From CAZAFN01 sp964484795 (GTDB taxonomy: Bacteria; Pseudomonadota; Alphaproteobacteria; Methylaequorales; Methylaequoraceae): a stretch of DNA of 64,000 nucleotides. The notes below the pieces were generated by a model, which worked only from the letters and a program-made list of their open reading frames with translations, was not told where the DNA came from and searched no databases. How positions within the stretch are numbered: the stretch's first letter is position 1; each line of letters starts with the position of its first letter. The translations under genes and the position numbers were made by a program. Of the stretch, positions 28,314-36,734 are shown one piece after another. Location: assembly GCA_964484795.1 (NCBI GenBank), contig CAZAFN010000002.1, positions 27,606 through 91,605 on the forward strand. The letters run 5' to 3'.

Positions 28314-30299
28314 ATGATAGCAAATTTATTTAGGATCAAGTTTTTTTTTTTACTTTGCTTTTTTGCCCCTTTGTCTCCAAATTCATTGGAATATCCCAGG
28401 CCCATAGCAAAACCAGAAATCAAGACAAGCGCATATAAGGATGTTTTTGATCAAATAAAAAAACAAAATTGGTCAATGGCTTTAGCTGTAGCAAGTGACT
28501 ATCAAAATAGTACTTTAACTTCTTATATAAAGTGGTTAGACATTACTCGACCTGGAAGCAACCATAAATTCGACTTTCTTGTGGATTTTTATCAAAACCA
28601 TAAACACTGGCCAGAAAAAGAAAAAATCATCGAAAAGATAGAATCTTCTATCAATAAAAGTATTAATCCATTAGAAATAATTAATTGGTTTAAAGACAAT
28701 CCACCAATGTCGAGTAAGGGAGAAATTGATTTTTTAGAGTCCAAGTTGAAGATTGGGGATAGTTCTCAAAAAACAAAGACAATAAAGGAAATCTGGGTTA
28801 ATAAAAATCTAACTTTTAAACAACAAAAATATTTTACTAGAAAATACAGCAAATATTGGTCACAAGAAGATAATTGGAATAGGTTTGAACGATTAATCTA
28901 TGAAGGGAAAAACATCTCTGCAAGAAGAACTCTTAACAGAATTTATGGTGATCTTAGAAAATTAGGAGAAGCAAGGCTAGGGCTTAGTCAAAGAAGCCCT
29001 AACGTATCTGAATTGATAAATAGAGTTCCTAATCATCTAAAAAATGACGCAGGTTTAATTTATGAAAGAATGAGGTGGAGAAGAAAAGCAAAACTCGATA
29101 CTGCAGTTGAACTTTTAGAATCACCTCCAAATGAAATCCAGAATGTCAGAAACTGGTGGATTAATTCTAGAATTGTAATAAGAAGACTTTTAAATGAAAA
29201 AAAATATTCAAAAGCATATAGAGTTTTAAAAAAGCATAATTTACCTTTAAGAGAATCATCTGGATTGGAAGCAGAATGGCTAGCAGGTTGGGTGGCATTA
29301 TGTCACTTAAAAAAACCTACTATGAGCATAGTCCACTTTAAAAATGTTTTTGAAAATAGTAGTGATCAAAACATCAAATCCAAAGCTGCATATTGGTTGG
29401 CATTGGCATATGAAAAAAATGATCAAAATGAAAAATTAATTAGAAAATGGCTATTAGAGTCTGCTAAAAATAAATTTACATTTTATGGACAGAATGCAGC
29501 CATAAGAATTGGTAGTTTCAATTTTGATGAAAATAATTCTGCTTTAAAAAAACCTTTTGGGTTTGATGATCTGTTTGAAGTAATAAAAATCATAAAAATG
29601 TCTAATCAGAATTTAGACAAAACTTTTCCTTTTTTTTCACAATTGATAGATTTATCAAAATCGATTGATGAGAAACAATTTGTCTTAAACATTGCCAATA
29701 ATGTAAACAGCCACCACCTAACATTAAGGTTGTCCAGAAAACTAGAAGTCCCATCTCTAAAGTATTCCTACCCACTAATTGAAGATTATATTCCTGAACA
29801 ATTTAAAAACTCGTCAGCAACTTTAGCTTTGATTCATGCCATCACACACCAAGAGAGTAATTTTAAAATTAATGCCTATAGCTCAGCTGGAGCCAGGGGG
29901 TTAATGCAATTAATGCCTTATACAGCAAAGAGGGTGGCAAGAGATTTGCGAATTAGATACTACAAGTCCGCATTAACTAAAAACCCGCAATATAATGTTA
30001 CACTCGGTACTACCTATATTAATAAAATGCTAATAAAATTTGACCAATCTTTACCTCTTGCTCTTGCGGCATATAATGCAGGACCAAATAGAGTGAAAAT
30101 TTGGTTGAAAAGATATGGTGACCCAAGAAGTGATCAAATAGATTATTTAGATTGGATTGAGTCAATTCCTATTTCAGAAACAAGATTTTATGTAAAAAAA
30201 GTACTATCAAACCTCAGAATATATCAAAAAAAATACGGACTAAAGCTTTATGAGGTTAAAAACATTAGATTTGGCAATAAATTTGCAATGCCATATTGA
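28314..30299 (+). CDS. Soluble lytic murein transglycosylase (Slt type)
   Basis: Periplasmic enzyme cleaving peptidoglycan glycan strands. A hydrophobic signal peptide covers about residues 1-25. A long alpha-helical superhelix follows, and the C-terminal SLT domain (about residues 505-640) contains the catalytic Glu in HAITHQESNF and the SAGARGLMQLMPYTA and AAYNAGPNRV motifs. 661 residues is typical of Slt70-like proteins. Its stop codon overlaps the -35 of the hsp20 promoter. Confidence 0.9.
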   Translation: MIANLFRIKFFFLLCFFAPLSPNSLEYPRPIAKPEIKTSAYKDVFDQIKKQNWSMALAVASDYQNSTLTSYIKWLDITRPGSNHKFDFLVDFYQNHKHWPEKEKIIEKIESSINKSINPLEIINWFKDNPPMSSKGEIDFLESKLKIGDSSQKTKTIKEIWVNKNLTFKQQKYFTRKYSKYWSQEDNWNRFERLIYEGKNISARRTLNRIYGDLRKLGEARLGLSQRSPNVSELINRVPNHLKNDAGLIYERMRWRRKAKLDTAVELLESPPNEIQNVRNWWINSRIVIRRLLNEKKYSKAYRVLKKHNLPLRESSGLEAEWLAGWVALCHLKKPTMSIVHFKNVFENSSDQNIKSKAAYWLALAYEKNDQNEKLIRKWLLESAKNKFTFYGQNAAIRIGSFNFDENNSALKKPFGFDDLFEVIKIIKMSNQNLDKTFPFFSQLIDLSKSIDEKQFVLNIANNVNSHHLTLRLSRKLEVPSLKYSYPLIEDYIPEQFKNSSATLALIHAITHQESNFKINAYSSAGARGLMQLMPYTAKRVARDLRIRYYKSALTKNPQYNVTLGTTYINKMLIKFDQSLPLALAAYNAGPNRVKIWLKRYGDPRSDQIDYLDWIESIPISETRFYVKKVLSNLRIYQKKYGLKLYEVKNIRFGNKFAMPY

Positions 30300-30324
30300 C
30301 ATAATGACATTTTGACATTATTAT
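30296..30324 (+). promoter_or_regulatory. Sigma70-type promoter of hsp20
   Basis: TTGACA (30296-30301), 17-base spacer, TATTAT (30319-30324). The -35 overlaps the slt stop codon. Predicted transcription start is about 30331-30333, at the foot of the first leader hairpin. A dyad, ATAATG and CATTAT separated by 9 bases, lies in the spacer and could be an operator. Confidence 0.6.
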
Positions 30325-30330
30325 GTAAAA

Positions 30331-30391
30331 TGAGCACTGCCTTTTTGGGGTGCTAATATTAATCTTGCTTAAACTTAAGGAGATAAAAATG
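30331..30391 (+). promoter_or_regulatory. ROSE-like RNA thermometer in hsp20 leader
   Basis: Hairpin 1: AGCAC (30333-30337) pairs with GTGCT (30350-30354) around a CC/GG inner stem and a T5 loop. Hairpin 2: CTT-G-CTTA (30364-30371) pairs with TAAGGAG (30376-30382) with the G at 30367 bulged and a four-base loop. The second helix covers the whole Shine-Dalgarno AAGGAG, 6 bases before the ATG at 30389. The TTGCT facing AGGA with a bulged G is the ROSE hallmark, known from small-heat-shock genes of alphaproteobacteria; melting at high temperature would free the ribosome site. Confidence 0.72.
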
Positions 30392-30829
30392 CAAAATAAT
30401 ATTACAACTATAGATAAAAATAAATTTATCCCATATTCTGTCGGATTTGATGATTTGTTTGATAGATTATTTGATCTTGACATTAATTCTTCGGGTTATC
30501 CTCCCTACAACATTAACAAAATAGACGAAAATAATTATCTAATTGAGATGGCCCTTGCTGGTTTCAGTAAAGGTGATGTTGAAATTGAAATGGCTGATAA
30601 TGAATTAACTGTAAAGTCAAATAAAACTGACGATCTCGAAAAAAACAAGACAAATGTCAATTCTACACTGATTCATCAAGGCATATCTAATAGATCATTC
30701 ATCAGGAAGTTCACACTTTCTGAAGAAATACAAGTTAAAGATGCTGAGATGAAAAATGGGATGTTATACATTAGCTTAAAAAAAATAATTCCCGACCACA
30801 AAAAACCTAAATTAATCTCAATCAAGTAA
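30389..30829 (+). CDS. Small heat-shock protein, Hsp20/IbpA family
   Basis: ATP-independent holdase protecting unfolding proteins. The alpha-crystallin domain runs from about residue 32 to 130: NINKIDENNYLIEMALAGFS, VEIEMADNELTVKSNK, RSFIRKFTLSEEIQV. The open frame begins at 30350, but ATG at 30389 follows the AAGGAG site and gives 146 residues, the usual IbpA length. Expression is probably heat-controlled through the leader RNA. Confidence 0.92.
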   Translation: MQNNITTIDKNKFIPYSVGFDDLFDRLFDLDINSSGYPPYNINKIDENNYLIEMALAGFSKGDVEIEMADNELTVKSNKTDDLEKNKTNVNSTLIHQGISNRSFIRKFTLSEEIQVKDAEMKNGMLYISLKKIIPDHKKPKLISIK

Positions 30830-30842
30830 TTACAAGGATGCA

Positions 30843-30878
30843 GGGGCTAGTAAAAATTACATTCTAGCCCCGCCCTTT
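30843..30878 (+). terminator. Probable terminator after hsp20
   Basis: Perfect 8-bp stem GGGGCTAG (30843-30850) with CTAGCCCC (30864-30871), 13-base loop, followed by GCCCTTT. The T-run is short, so this is a probable rather than certain intrinsic terminator. Confidence 0.55.
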
Positions 30879-30927
30879 CAAAAATATCATTTGATTATTT
30901 ATAATTGACTTATAAATAAAATATATT

Positions 30928-30946
30928 AATAATAGTTATCATTTTC
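30928..30946 (+). promoter_or_regulatory. Fur-box-like site before the FTR1 permease
   Basis: The 19 bases here match 14 of 19 positions of the classical Fur consensus (GATAATGATAATCATTATC). TTGACT at 30905-30910 is a candidate -35, with an AATAAT -10 at 30928-30933 inside the box. The AT-rich background raises the chance of an accidental match; the iron-uptake gene downstream supports it. Confidence 0.4.
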
Positions 30947-30965
30947 ATTTTTAAGGAATTTTTTT

Positions 30966-31559
30966 ATGACTCCTGGTTTGGTTGGTTCGACAATAGTTTG
31001 GTTTAGAGAAGGCTTTGAAATTTGGTTGATTCTTCAAATGGCTTGGTTGATGGTACAAAATCAAAAACAAAAAATCGTACTATTTTCTTCAACTGCAATT
31101 GGAGTTTTGGTTGCCTTAACTCTTGGTGCATTTGCAAAAGATTTTGTGGAACAAGATTTTGAATTTGTTGAAGCCATTACCGCCATCTTCGCTTCATTTT
31201 TATTATTTTGGACAGCATGGTATTGCCATAGTGCTCAAAAAAATGTTGAAATCATAAAAGACAACTTAAAAAATAATGGCTCAATTCTAGCACTTGCCAT
31301 AGTGGTTTTTTTAACTGTCATTCGCGAAGGAGCTGAAATTGTAGTATTTCTGAGTGGACTTTATGTTGCAGGAAGCACATTTCTTGACATAGGTTTAGGT
31401 GCTTTTGCAGGTCTAGGTTTGCTTTTGGTCGTAGCAATATATGCAGCCAAAAAATTAAGAAAAATTCCTGTCGCTAAAATCTTTGGCTCTTCAAAATGGC
31501 TATTCACTAGTTTAGCAATTTACTTTCTTTATTATGGCATTCATGAACTGATGGAATGA
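30966..31559 (+). CDS. FTR1-family iron permease
   Basis: Membrane permease that likely imports iron. The 197-residue protein has about six hydrophobic segments and the two REGxE motifs of the family: FREGFEIWLIL in segment 1 and IREGAEIVVFL in the middle. It is shorter than EfeU (about 275 residues). No EfeO/EfeB partners lie nearby. A Fur-like site precedes it, and an AAGGAA site lies before the ATG. Confidence 0.82.
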   Translation: MTPGLVGSTIVWFREGFEIWLILQMAWLMVQNQKQKIVLFSSTAIGVLVALTLGAFAKDFVEQDFEFVEAITAIFASFLLFWTAWYCHSAQKNVEIIKDNLKNNGSILALAIVVFLTVIREGAEIVVFLSGLYVAGSTFLDIGLGAFAGLGLLLVVAIYAAKKLRKIPVAKIFGSSKWLFTSLAIYFLYYGIHELME

Positions 31560-31560
31560 T

Positions 31561-31770
31561 ATGAATGAAGAAAAACTTAATATGTCTTTACGCAAATTTC
31601 TAAAGAACGTAGGCATTAATTCTCAAAGACTAATAGAAGACAAGGTTAGAGAAGCAGTGAAATCAGGACAAATAAATGATAGTCAAAAGATCAAAATCAC
31701 CGCAAAAATACACTCAGACTCTATTCAATTGTCAGAAGAAATTTCTGGCGAGTTGGATCTTGAAATATAA
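31561..31770 (+). CDS. Small conserved-type protein, DUF6494-like
   Basis: 69 residues, starting one base after the permease stop codon. The sequence MSLRKFLKNVGINSQRLIED resembles, from memory, the small alphaproteobacterial DUF6494 family; function is unknown. A helical N-terminal half is followed by beta-prone segments (KIKITAKIHSD). Probably co-transcribed with the FTR1 gene. Confidence 0.72.
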   Translation: MNEEKLNMSLRKFLKNVGINSQRLIEDKVREAVKSGQINDSQKIKITAKIHSDSIQLSEEISGELDLEI

Positions 31771-31772
31771 AA

Positions 31773-32000
31773 TTGGCTAAAAATCAAAACAATAATTCTA
31801 GAAACCAGCTTGAATTATGCATAAGTAAAAACAAAGATATTAATAATGAAATAATATGTCAACAAGATTTCCTTCACAAACAAGCACTTGATAATCCTCT
31901 AGAATTTATAATATTTTATGTTTTTACTGTAATCTTCATTGCATTTCTATTCCAGTTTTCACGAAAAGGAAAAGATAAAAGAAAACTTCCTAAACAATGA
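31773..32000 (+). CDS. Small single-span membrane protein, unknown
   Basis: 75 residues starting with TTG at 31773, directly after the preceding stop. One membrane span (about residues 44-62, FIIFYVFTVIFIAFLFQF) is followed by a basic tail RKGKDKRKLPK. A His and two Cys residues occur before the span. Not recognised; the operon position suggests a link to the iron permease. The weak start codon lowers confidence. Confidence 0.5.
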   Translation: MAKNQNNNSRNQLELCISKNKDINNEIICQQDFLHKQALDNPLEFIIFYVFTVIFIAFLFQFSRKGKDKRKLPKQ

Positions 32001-32057
32001 TTTAGAAAAATCACAAAATTGTTTTTTTAAATTTTATTCTCTTTTAAACGAAATTAA

Positions 32058-32753
32058 CTACAACAAGTTTCCATCTAGAAAACTTCTTATAATTTTATTT
32101 TTTGAAGTTAAAAAATCTTGTTTCAATGATTGTTCAATAATTCTTCCATTCTGCAGAAAAATCACCTCATCGGCTAATCGTTTAGCTTGAAACAAATCAT
32201 GAGTTACCATTATGATTTTCTTTTTCCTTTTTTCTTGAAACAAAAAAAATTCAATTTTTTTTACAAATTCATTATCTAGGTTTGCACAGGGTTCATCTAA
32301 AATCAACAAATCTGGTTCTACGCATAAAGATCTAATGAAAGATAAAAACTGTTTGTTTCCAGCCGATAATTTCCTAGCAGATAATTTTTTTTTTTCAAAA
32401 AAATCAAAATGTTGTAGTAAAAAATTTATTCGATTATCCACAAAATCTTGATCAAATCCAGAAATCTTCATTGGATACGCTAAATTGTCATATACACTCC
32501 TTCTAAGAAAAACAACATTCTGTGAAACATAGCCAACTTTTATTTTTTGATTGTTTAATATTACATTTCCACTGGTTGGTTTTACCAAGCCTTTAAGAAT
32601 TTTTGTTAATAAAGTTTTGCCTGAACCATTAGGGCCTAATATGACAGTAATGCCTGAATCAGAAAATTGTAGTGACAAATTATTGAAAAATTTTCTTTGA
32701 TTAATTGAAAAACAGATTCTTTCCAATGAAATATTAAAACCATAGTCAATCAT
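32058..32753 (-). CDS. ABC transporter ATPase, tungstate/molybdate type
   Basis: Nucleotide-binding subunit with Walker A LGPNGSGKTLLTKIL, a variant signature LSAGNKQFLSFIRSL (LSGGQ changed to LSAGN), Walker B LLILDEPCANLD and the switch MVTHDL. 231 residues, no C-terminal TOBE domain; a separate Mop protein lies at 33474. It overlaps the permease gene by 8 bases, so the two form an ABC pair of the TupBC kind. Confidence 0.85.
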   Translation of the reverse strand: MIDYGFNISLERICFSINQRKFFNNLSLQFSDSGITVILGPNGSGKTLLTKILKGLVKPTSGNVILNNQKIKVGYVSQNVVFLRRSVYDNLAYPMKISGFDQDFVDNRINFLLQHFDFFEKKKLSARKLSAGNKQFLSFIRSLCVEPDLLILDEPCANLDNEFVKKIEFFLFQEKRKKKIIMVTHDLFQAKRLADEVIFLQNGRIIEQSLKQDFLTSKNKIIRSFLDGNLL

Positions 32754-33441
32754 AAGAAAACTTCTTAGCCATTAATTTTACAATCATTACAAGTGAATTT
32801 AATATAATTGCTATGAAGATAAGAATTATCCCTAGTGACATTGCTAAAGTTAAGTTTCCCCTTGAAGTTTCCAAAGCAATTGTTGTTGTCATCACTCGTG
32901 TAAAATGAATTATGTTGCCTCCAACTATTATTATGGCACCAACCTCTGATAAAGCTCTTCCCAAACCAGTAAGTATGCATGTAAACATTAGAAATCTAGC
33001 ATCCCACAAAATGGTTTTAATTTTATCTAACAGACTAGCATTTACTACAAGCATTAATTCCTCATATTCATTAGATATTTGCTCTAATGTCTCAGTAGTT
33101 ACTGATATTATAATAGGCAAAATTATGATTATCTGTGCCAAAACCATTATTTTGGGTGTATATAAAATCTCAAAGAAACCTAAAGGTCCACTATTTGAAA
33201 ACAAAATATACAGCACCAATCCTACGAACACTGGTGGAAGGGCCATCATAGAATTGAAAAAGACCACTAGAAATTTTTTTCCGAAAAAGTTAATCGTTGC
33301 TAAGAATGCACTAACAGGTAAACCAATTGTCGTAGAAATCAACAGTGCAAGAAACGAGACCTTTAGAGACAAAAAAATTATTTCGTATAAATCGGGATCA
33401 AATGAATATATTAGTTCAAATGATTTAAAAAAAACTTCCAC
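32746..33441 (-). CDS. ABC transporter permease, TupB-like
   Basis: 231-residue inner-membrane permease with about six spans. It carries the binding-protein-dependent EAA loop region (LSEVGAIIIVGGNI) near the C-terminus and MMALPPVFVGLVLY in the middle, as in tungstate-type permeases. No periplasmic binding-protein gene is adjacent, so the substrate-binding subunit must be encoded elsewhere. Confidence 0.82.
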   Translation of the reverse strand: MEVFFKSFELIYSFDPDLYEIIFLSLKVSFLALLISTTIGLPVSAFLATINFFGKKFLVVFFNSMMALPPVFVGLVLYILFSNSGPLGFFEILYTPKIMVLAQIIIILPIIISVTTETLEQISNEYEELMLVVNASLLDKIKTILWDARFLMFTCILTGLGRALSEVGAIIIVGGNIIHFTRVMTTTIALETSRGNLTLAMSLGIILIFIAIILNSLVMIVKLMAKKFSYD

Positions 33442-33473
33442 AAGTATGAATTATTTAGTTTTGCTTAACAAAA

Positions 33474-33701
33474 TCAATGTTTAGCTAGTATAACAGTCGC
33501 TGCAGGAAAAATACACGTAACGTGATTACCTTTTGACAATTCCATTTTCTTACAAATATCCACTGGTATTGCAGCATGAATGAAACTGCCTGTTACAACT
33601 CCATCAGCATCTGTTTGTTCAACAGCAATTTGTGAATAACTAGATCCGTGAATTATAGATGTTACTATGCCTCTTATTTGATTTTTTGCACTTATTTGCA
33701 T
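33474..33701 (-). CDS. Molbindin-like protein (single TOBE/Mop domain)
   Basis: 75 residues forming one Mop domain, which binds oxyanions such as molybdate or tungstate as multimers. The pattern MQISAKNQIRGIVTSIIHGSS ... VTCIFPAATVILA matches Mop domains. It lies 32 bases upstream of the permease gene and could serve as intracellular oxyanion store or as a detached regulatory domain of the ABC ATPase. Confidence 0.82.
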   Translation of the reverse strand: MQISAKNQIRGIVTSIIHGSSYSQIAVEQTDADGVVTGSFIHAAIPVDICKKMELSKGNHVTCIFPAATVILAKH

Positions 33702-33733
33702 TTTTTTTACCTTTCTTGATATAAACTAATAAT

Positions 33734-34582
33734 CTATTTTTTTTTCCAAAAATAAACAAGCCCTACTGCAGAAATATTATGCCACAAACTAAAAATAGCG
33801 GAAGGTAGGGCAGAAATTTTGCTAAAATGAATTAACGCTAATGCCATTCCAAAACCAGAATTTTGCATTCCAACTTCAATTGAAATGGTTTTTTTTACAT
33901 CTACTGGATATCCAAACATAGATGAGATGAAATACCCTAAAAACAAACCTAATGCATTATGAAAGATGACACCAAAAATTACATTTGATGAAATGCTTAT
34001 AAAGTTTTCAAAATTTAAAGAAAAAATAATTGCAATTATGAAAGCAATTATTATTTCTGAAATTTTGGGGAAACAGTTAAGTAATTCCTTTTTGTCCTTT
34101 TGCATAAAGCTTTTAATTAGAAGACCTAAAACGACGGGAAAAAAAACAATCAAAAAAGTTGACTTCATTAATTTGAAGAAATCAACTTCAATGTTTTCAT
34201 TAGCCAAAACCAAAATTAAAAAAGGAGTTATTATTACTGCCAGGAGAGTCGATACCAAGGTGCACATTACTGAAAGTGCTACATTTCCATTGCAAAGATA
34301 GGTTATAACATTGGAAGCTGTGCCACCCGGACATGATCCAAGTATTATAAAACCAAGTGCCAGTTCAAAATCAATGTTTAATAACTTTATAAGAAAAAAT
34401 GCAATTAATGGCATTATTGTAAACTGAAGAACAACTGTAATGACAATCCAAATTGGTTGAGATAGGACTCTTTTAATATCTTTGAAATCTATCGTCATTC
34501 CCATTCCAAACATTACAAGGCCAAGAAAAAGCGGAATGTAATCCTTGAAAAAAGAGAAAAAACTAGAAAATGTAAAACTCAA
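33734..34582 (-). CDS. Bile-acid:sodium symporter family (BASS) transporter
   Basis: Sodium-coupled transporter of small organic anions; substrate unknown. The family signature is YIPLFLGLVMFGMGMTIDF near the N-terminus, with the LGSCPGGTASNVITYL crossover motif around residues 80-96. The first usual start is TTG at 34582, but the frame stays open upstream to 34663 and encodes a hydrophobic stretch matching membrane segment 1 of the family; no ATG, GTG or TTG lies there. The real start may be a rare codon overlapping the end of the ferritin-like gene. Confidence 0.85.
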   Translation of the reverse strand: MSFTFSSFFSFFKDYIPLFLGLVMFGMGMTIDFKDIKRVLSQPIWIVITVVLQFTIMPLIAFFLIKLLNIDFELALGFIILGSCPGGTASNVITYLCNGNVALSVMCTLVSTLLAVIITPFLILVLANENIEVDFFKLMKSTFLIVFFPVVLGLLIKSFMQKDKKELLNCFPKISEIIIAFIIAIIFSLNFENFISISSNVIFGVIFHNALGLFLGYFISSMFGYPVDVKKTISIEVGMQNSGFGMALALIHFSKISALPSAIFSLWHNISAVGLVYFWKKK

Positions 34583-34646
34583 TAATAAAAAAAGGGATAT
34601 ATAAAAAAGAAATCCAAATCGAAAAATCCAGTTCGTATTAAGAAAA

Positions 34647-35084
34647 TTACTGATCGTAATCTCTCAACATTTTTTTTATTTCGATACCATGTATTTCCTC
34701 AGTTTTAATCATCTCTCTAGCATATTCTTCAATATAAACACTTTCATTTTCAGAATAAGATAAAAGCTCTTTATATAAAGATATTGCTTTTTCTTCATGA
34801 GAAAGACTTTCTACTAAAAGGTCCTTAACCGAATGTTTGTTTGTCTCTTCAATCTCAGGAATCGCTTGCGAAGGATGACCACCCAATCCTGTCAACAATT
34901 CACCAGCTTGTTGTGCATGCTCAAGTGATTCAGATGCCTGCGCTTTAAAAAATTTGTCCAAAAACAATCTATTGGGCCCCGTAACCATCAAAGCAAAATG
35001 AGTGTATTTCACTACACCCGCCAATTCATATTTGAGTATATCATTCAGTATTGATACAGCCTTATCTACATTTAAACCCGTCAT
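34647..35084 (-). CDS. Bacterioferritin-like ferritin-family protein
   Basis: 145-residue four-helix protein of the ferritin/bacterioferritin superfamily, likely for iron storage or detoxification. Candidate di-iron ligands are Glu in LKYELAGVVKY, Glu and His in ASESLEHAQQ, Glu in SHEEKAIS, and Glu and His in TEEIHGIEI. A GGAGG site precedes the ATG. The upstream region contains ATCATTATC (35111-35119), half of a Fur-like box. It is the only minus-strand gene immediately before the flagellar locus. Confidence 0.85.
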   Translation of the reverse strand: MTGLNVDKAVSILNDILKYELAGVVKYTHFALMVTGPNRLFLDKFFKAQASESLEHAQQAGELLTGLGGHPSQAIPEIEETNKHSVKDLLVESLSHEEKAISLYKELLSYSENESVYIEEYAREMIKTEEIHGIEIKKMLRDYDQ

Positions 35085-35183
35085 TATTCCTCCACAAAAA
35101 AATTAATTACATCATTATCCAAAAAACCAGAATCCAATGCTACAAAAAAAAATTAAAAAACTTCATTTCAAGAGTTCTTCCAC

Positions 35184-35199
35184 TGGCACAGTGTTTGCA
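35184..35199 (+). promoter_or_regulatory. Sigma54 promoter of flgG
   Basis: TGGCAC (35184-35189), five bases AGTGT, TTGCA (35195-35199): an exact match to the -24/-12 RpoN consensus. The predicted start is near 35211, 27 bases before the flgG ATG and upstream of an AGAGG ribosome site. Confidence 0.8.
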
Positions 35200-35237
35200 G
35201 AAAAAACATTAAACCTAGCTAAGAAAGAGGATTAAAA

Positions 35238-36026
35238 ATGAGTACTAATGCAATGCACGTTGCTAAAACCGGATTAAATGCGCAACAAGTTCGAATGCAA
35301 ATAATTTCAAACAATCTTGCAAACGTTAACACAAATGGATTTAAGAGAGATCGAGCAAATTTTGAATCATTACTTTATCAAATAATAAGAAGTAGTGGTG
35401 CCCAAACTTCAGTAGACACCGAATTAACTTCAGGTTTTTCTGTAGGTACAGGTGTGAATGTAGTTAACTCAAATAAACTTCATTCTCAAGGAAGTATAGT
35501 TTCAACCGATAATTCTCTAGACTTAGCAATTGACGGTGGAGGTTTTTTCCAAGTTTTACTTCCTGATGGTCAGATTGTGTATACAAGAAATGGAGCTTTT
35601 GCCAGAAATAACGAAGGAATATTGACAACTAACAGTGGTTTTATAATTCAACCAGAAACTGCAATACCTGCAGAAGCAACTAAAATTAATGTTTCAGCAG
35701 ACGGCATAGTTTCCGTTCAAGTTCCTGAACAGGTTGAAGCACAGGAAATTGGACAGCTTCAATTGGCAGACTTTCAAAATAGGACCGGTCTTCAACCAAT
35801 TGGAGAAAACTTTTATGTAGAAACCACGGCAAGTGGGGCTCCAGTATTAGAAAACCCTTTTGCAGCCGGGTTTGGTAAAATAGTCCAAGGTGCTTTAGAG
35901 AGTTCTAACGTAAATGTTGTTCAAGAATTAGTAGATATGATTGAAACTCAAAGAGCTTACGAGGTTAATTCCAAGGCAATAACTTCCGTGGATGAAATGT
36001 TAAGATTTGTTAGCAACAACTTGTAG
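35238..36026 (+). CDS. flgG: Flagellar distal rod protein FlgG
   Basis: Builds the distal rod of the flagellar axle across the periplasm. The 262-residue protein has the rod/hook N-terminal motif NNLANVNTNGFKRDRANFE, the FlgG-type core LAIDGGGFFQVLLPDG, and the C-terminal VVQELVDMIETQRAYEVNSKAI. First gene of the operon flgG-flgH-flgI-flgJ-flgK. No flgF or flgA lies next to it. Confidence 0.96.
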   Translation: MSTNAMHVAKTGLNAQQVRMQIISNNLANVNTNGFKRDRANFESLLYQIIRSSGAQTSVDTELTSGFSVGTGVNVVNSNKLHSQGSIVSTDNSLDLAIDGGGFFQVLLPDGQIVYTRNGAFARNNEGILTTNSGFIIQPETAIPAEATKINVSADGIVSVQVPEQVEAQEIGQLQLADFQNRTGLQPIGENFYVETTASGAPVLENPFAAGFGKIVQGALESSNVNVVQELVDMIETQRAYEVNSKAITSVDEMLRFVSNNL

Positions 36027-36034
36027 GGTTTAAA

Positions 36035-36727
36035 ATGAGATTTTTACTTTTATCAATGATCCTACTTTTGAGTAGTTGTTCACACTATATGGAGAATAAA
36101 ATTGGCGAAGAATTTAAAAGTATTCAACCTGATTTTACCAATATAGAAACGACTCAAACATCTACAGAAGGTGCTGTTTACGAAGGTAGCGGTGGGCTGT
36201 TTGCATCAGACAGAAGAGCAAACAATATTGGTGACATAATCACCATTACTTTAGAAGAATCTTTGACTGCAGCAAACTCTGGCTCTGAAACAACAACAAA
36301 ATCAGATGCTTATACATTTGATCTTCCGGAAGCACTTTTTGGCCCATCTTCCTTAATTGGAAAGTTGTTTTTTCCTGGAGGTGTCAAAGAAGACAACTTG
36401 CGAGCTGGAACTACTCAAGCATTTACTGGAAGTGGAACCGCAGCTCAAGCCAACAGTTTGGCTGGCACGATATCCGTCACGGTTGTCAGAGTATATCCTA
36501 ATGGAAATTTGGAAGTTAAAGGGGAAAGAAAACTATCTTATAATAGTGGGACTGAGTACATTAGATTGGCAGGCGTAATTAGACCTGAAGACATTTCTTC
36601 CAGCAATACTGTATCATCAACAAAAGTAGCAGACGCACAAATATCTTACACTGGAGTTGGGGATATGAATGACAGTGTAACCAAAGGATGGTTGAGCAGA
36701 TATTTTGCTTATGTATCACCTTTTTAG
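36035..36727 (+). CDS. flgH: Flagellar L-ring protein FlgH
   Basis: Outer-membrane lipoprotein forming the L-ring bushing. The lipobox is LLLSSC, with the acylated Cys at about residue 15. The FlgH core [22 protein letters not shown] and the C-terminal [16 protein letters not shown] are present. 230 residues is normal. It starts 8 bases after flgG. Confidence 0.95.
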   Translation: MRFLLLSMILLLSSCSHYMENKIGEEFKSIQPDFTNIETTQTSTEGAVYEGSGGLFASDRRANNIGDIITITLEESLTAANSGSETTTKSDAYTFDLPEALFGPSSLIGKLFFPGGVKEDNLRAGTTQAFTGSGTAAQANSLAGTISVTVVRVYPNGNLEVKGERKLSYNSGTEYIRLAGVIRPEDISSSNTVSSTKVADAQISYTGVGDMNDSVTKGWLSRYFAYVSPF

Positions 36728-36734
36728 GTCAACT

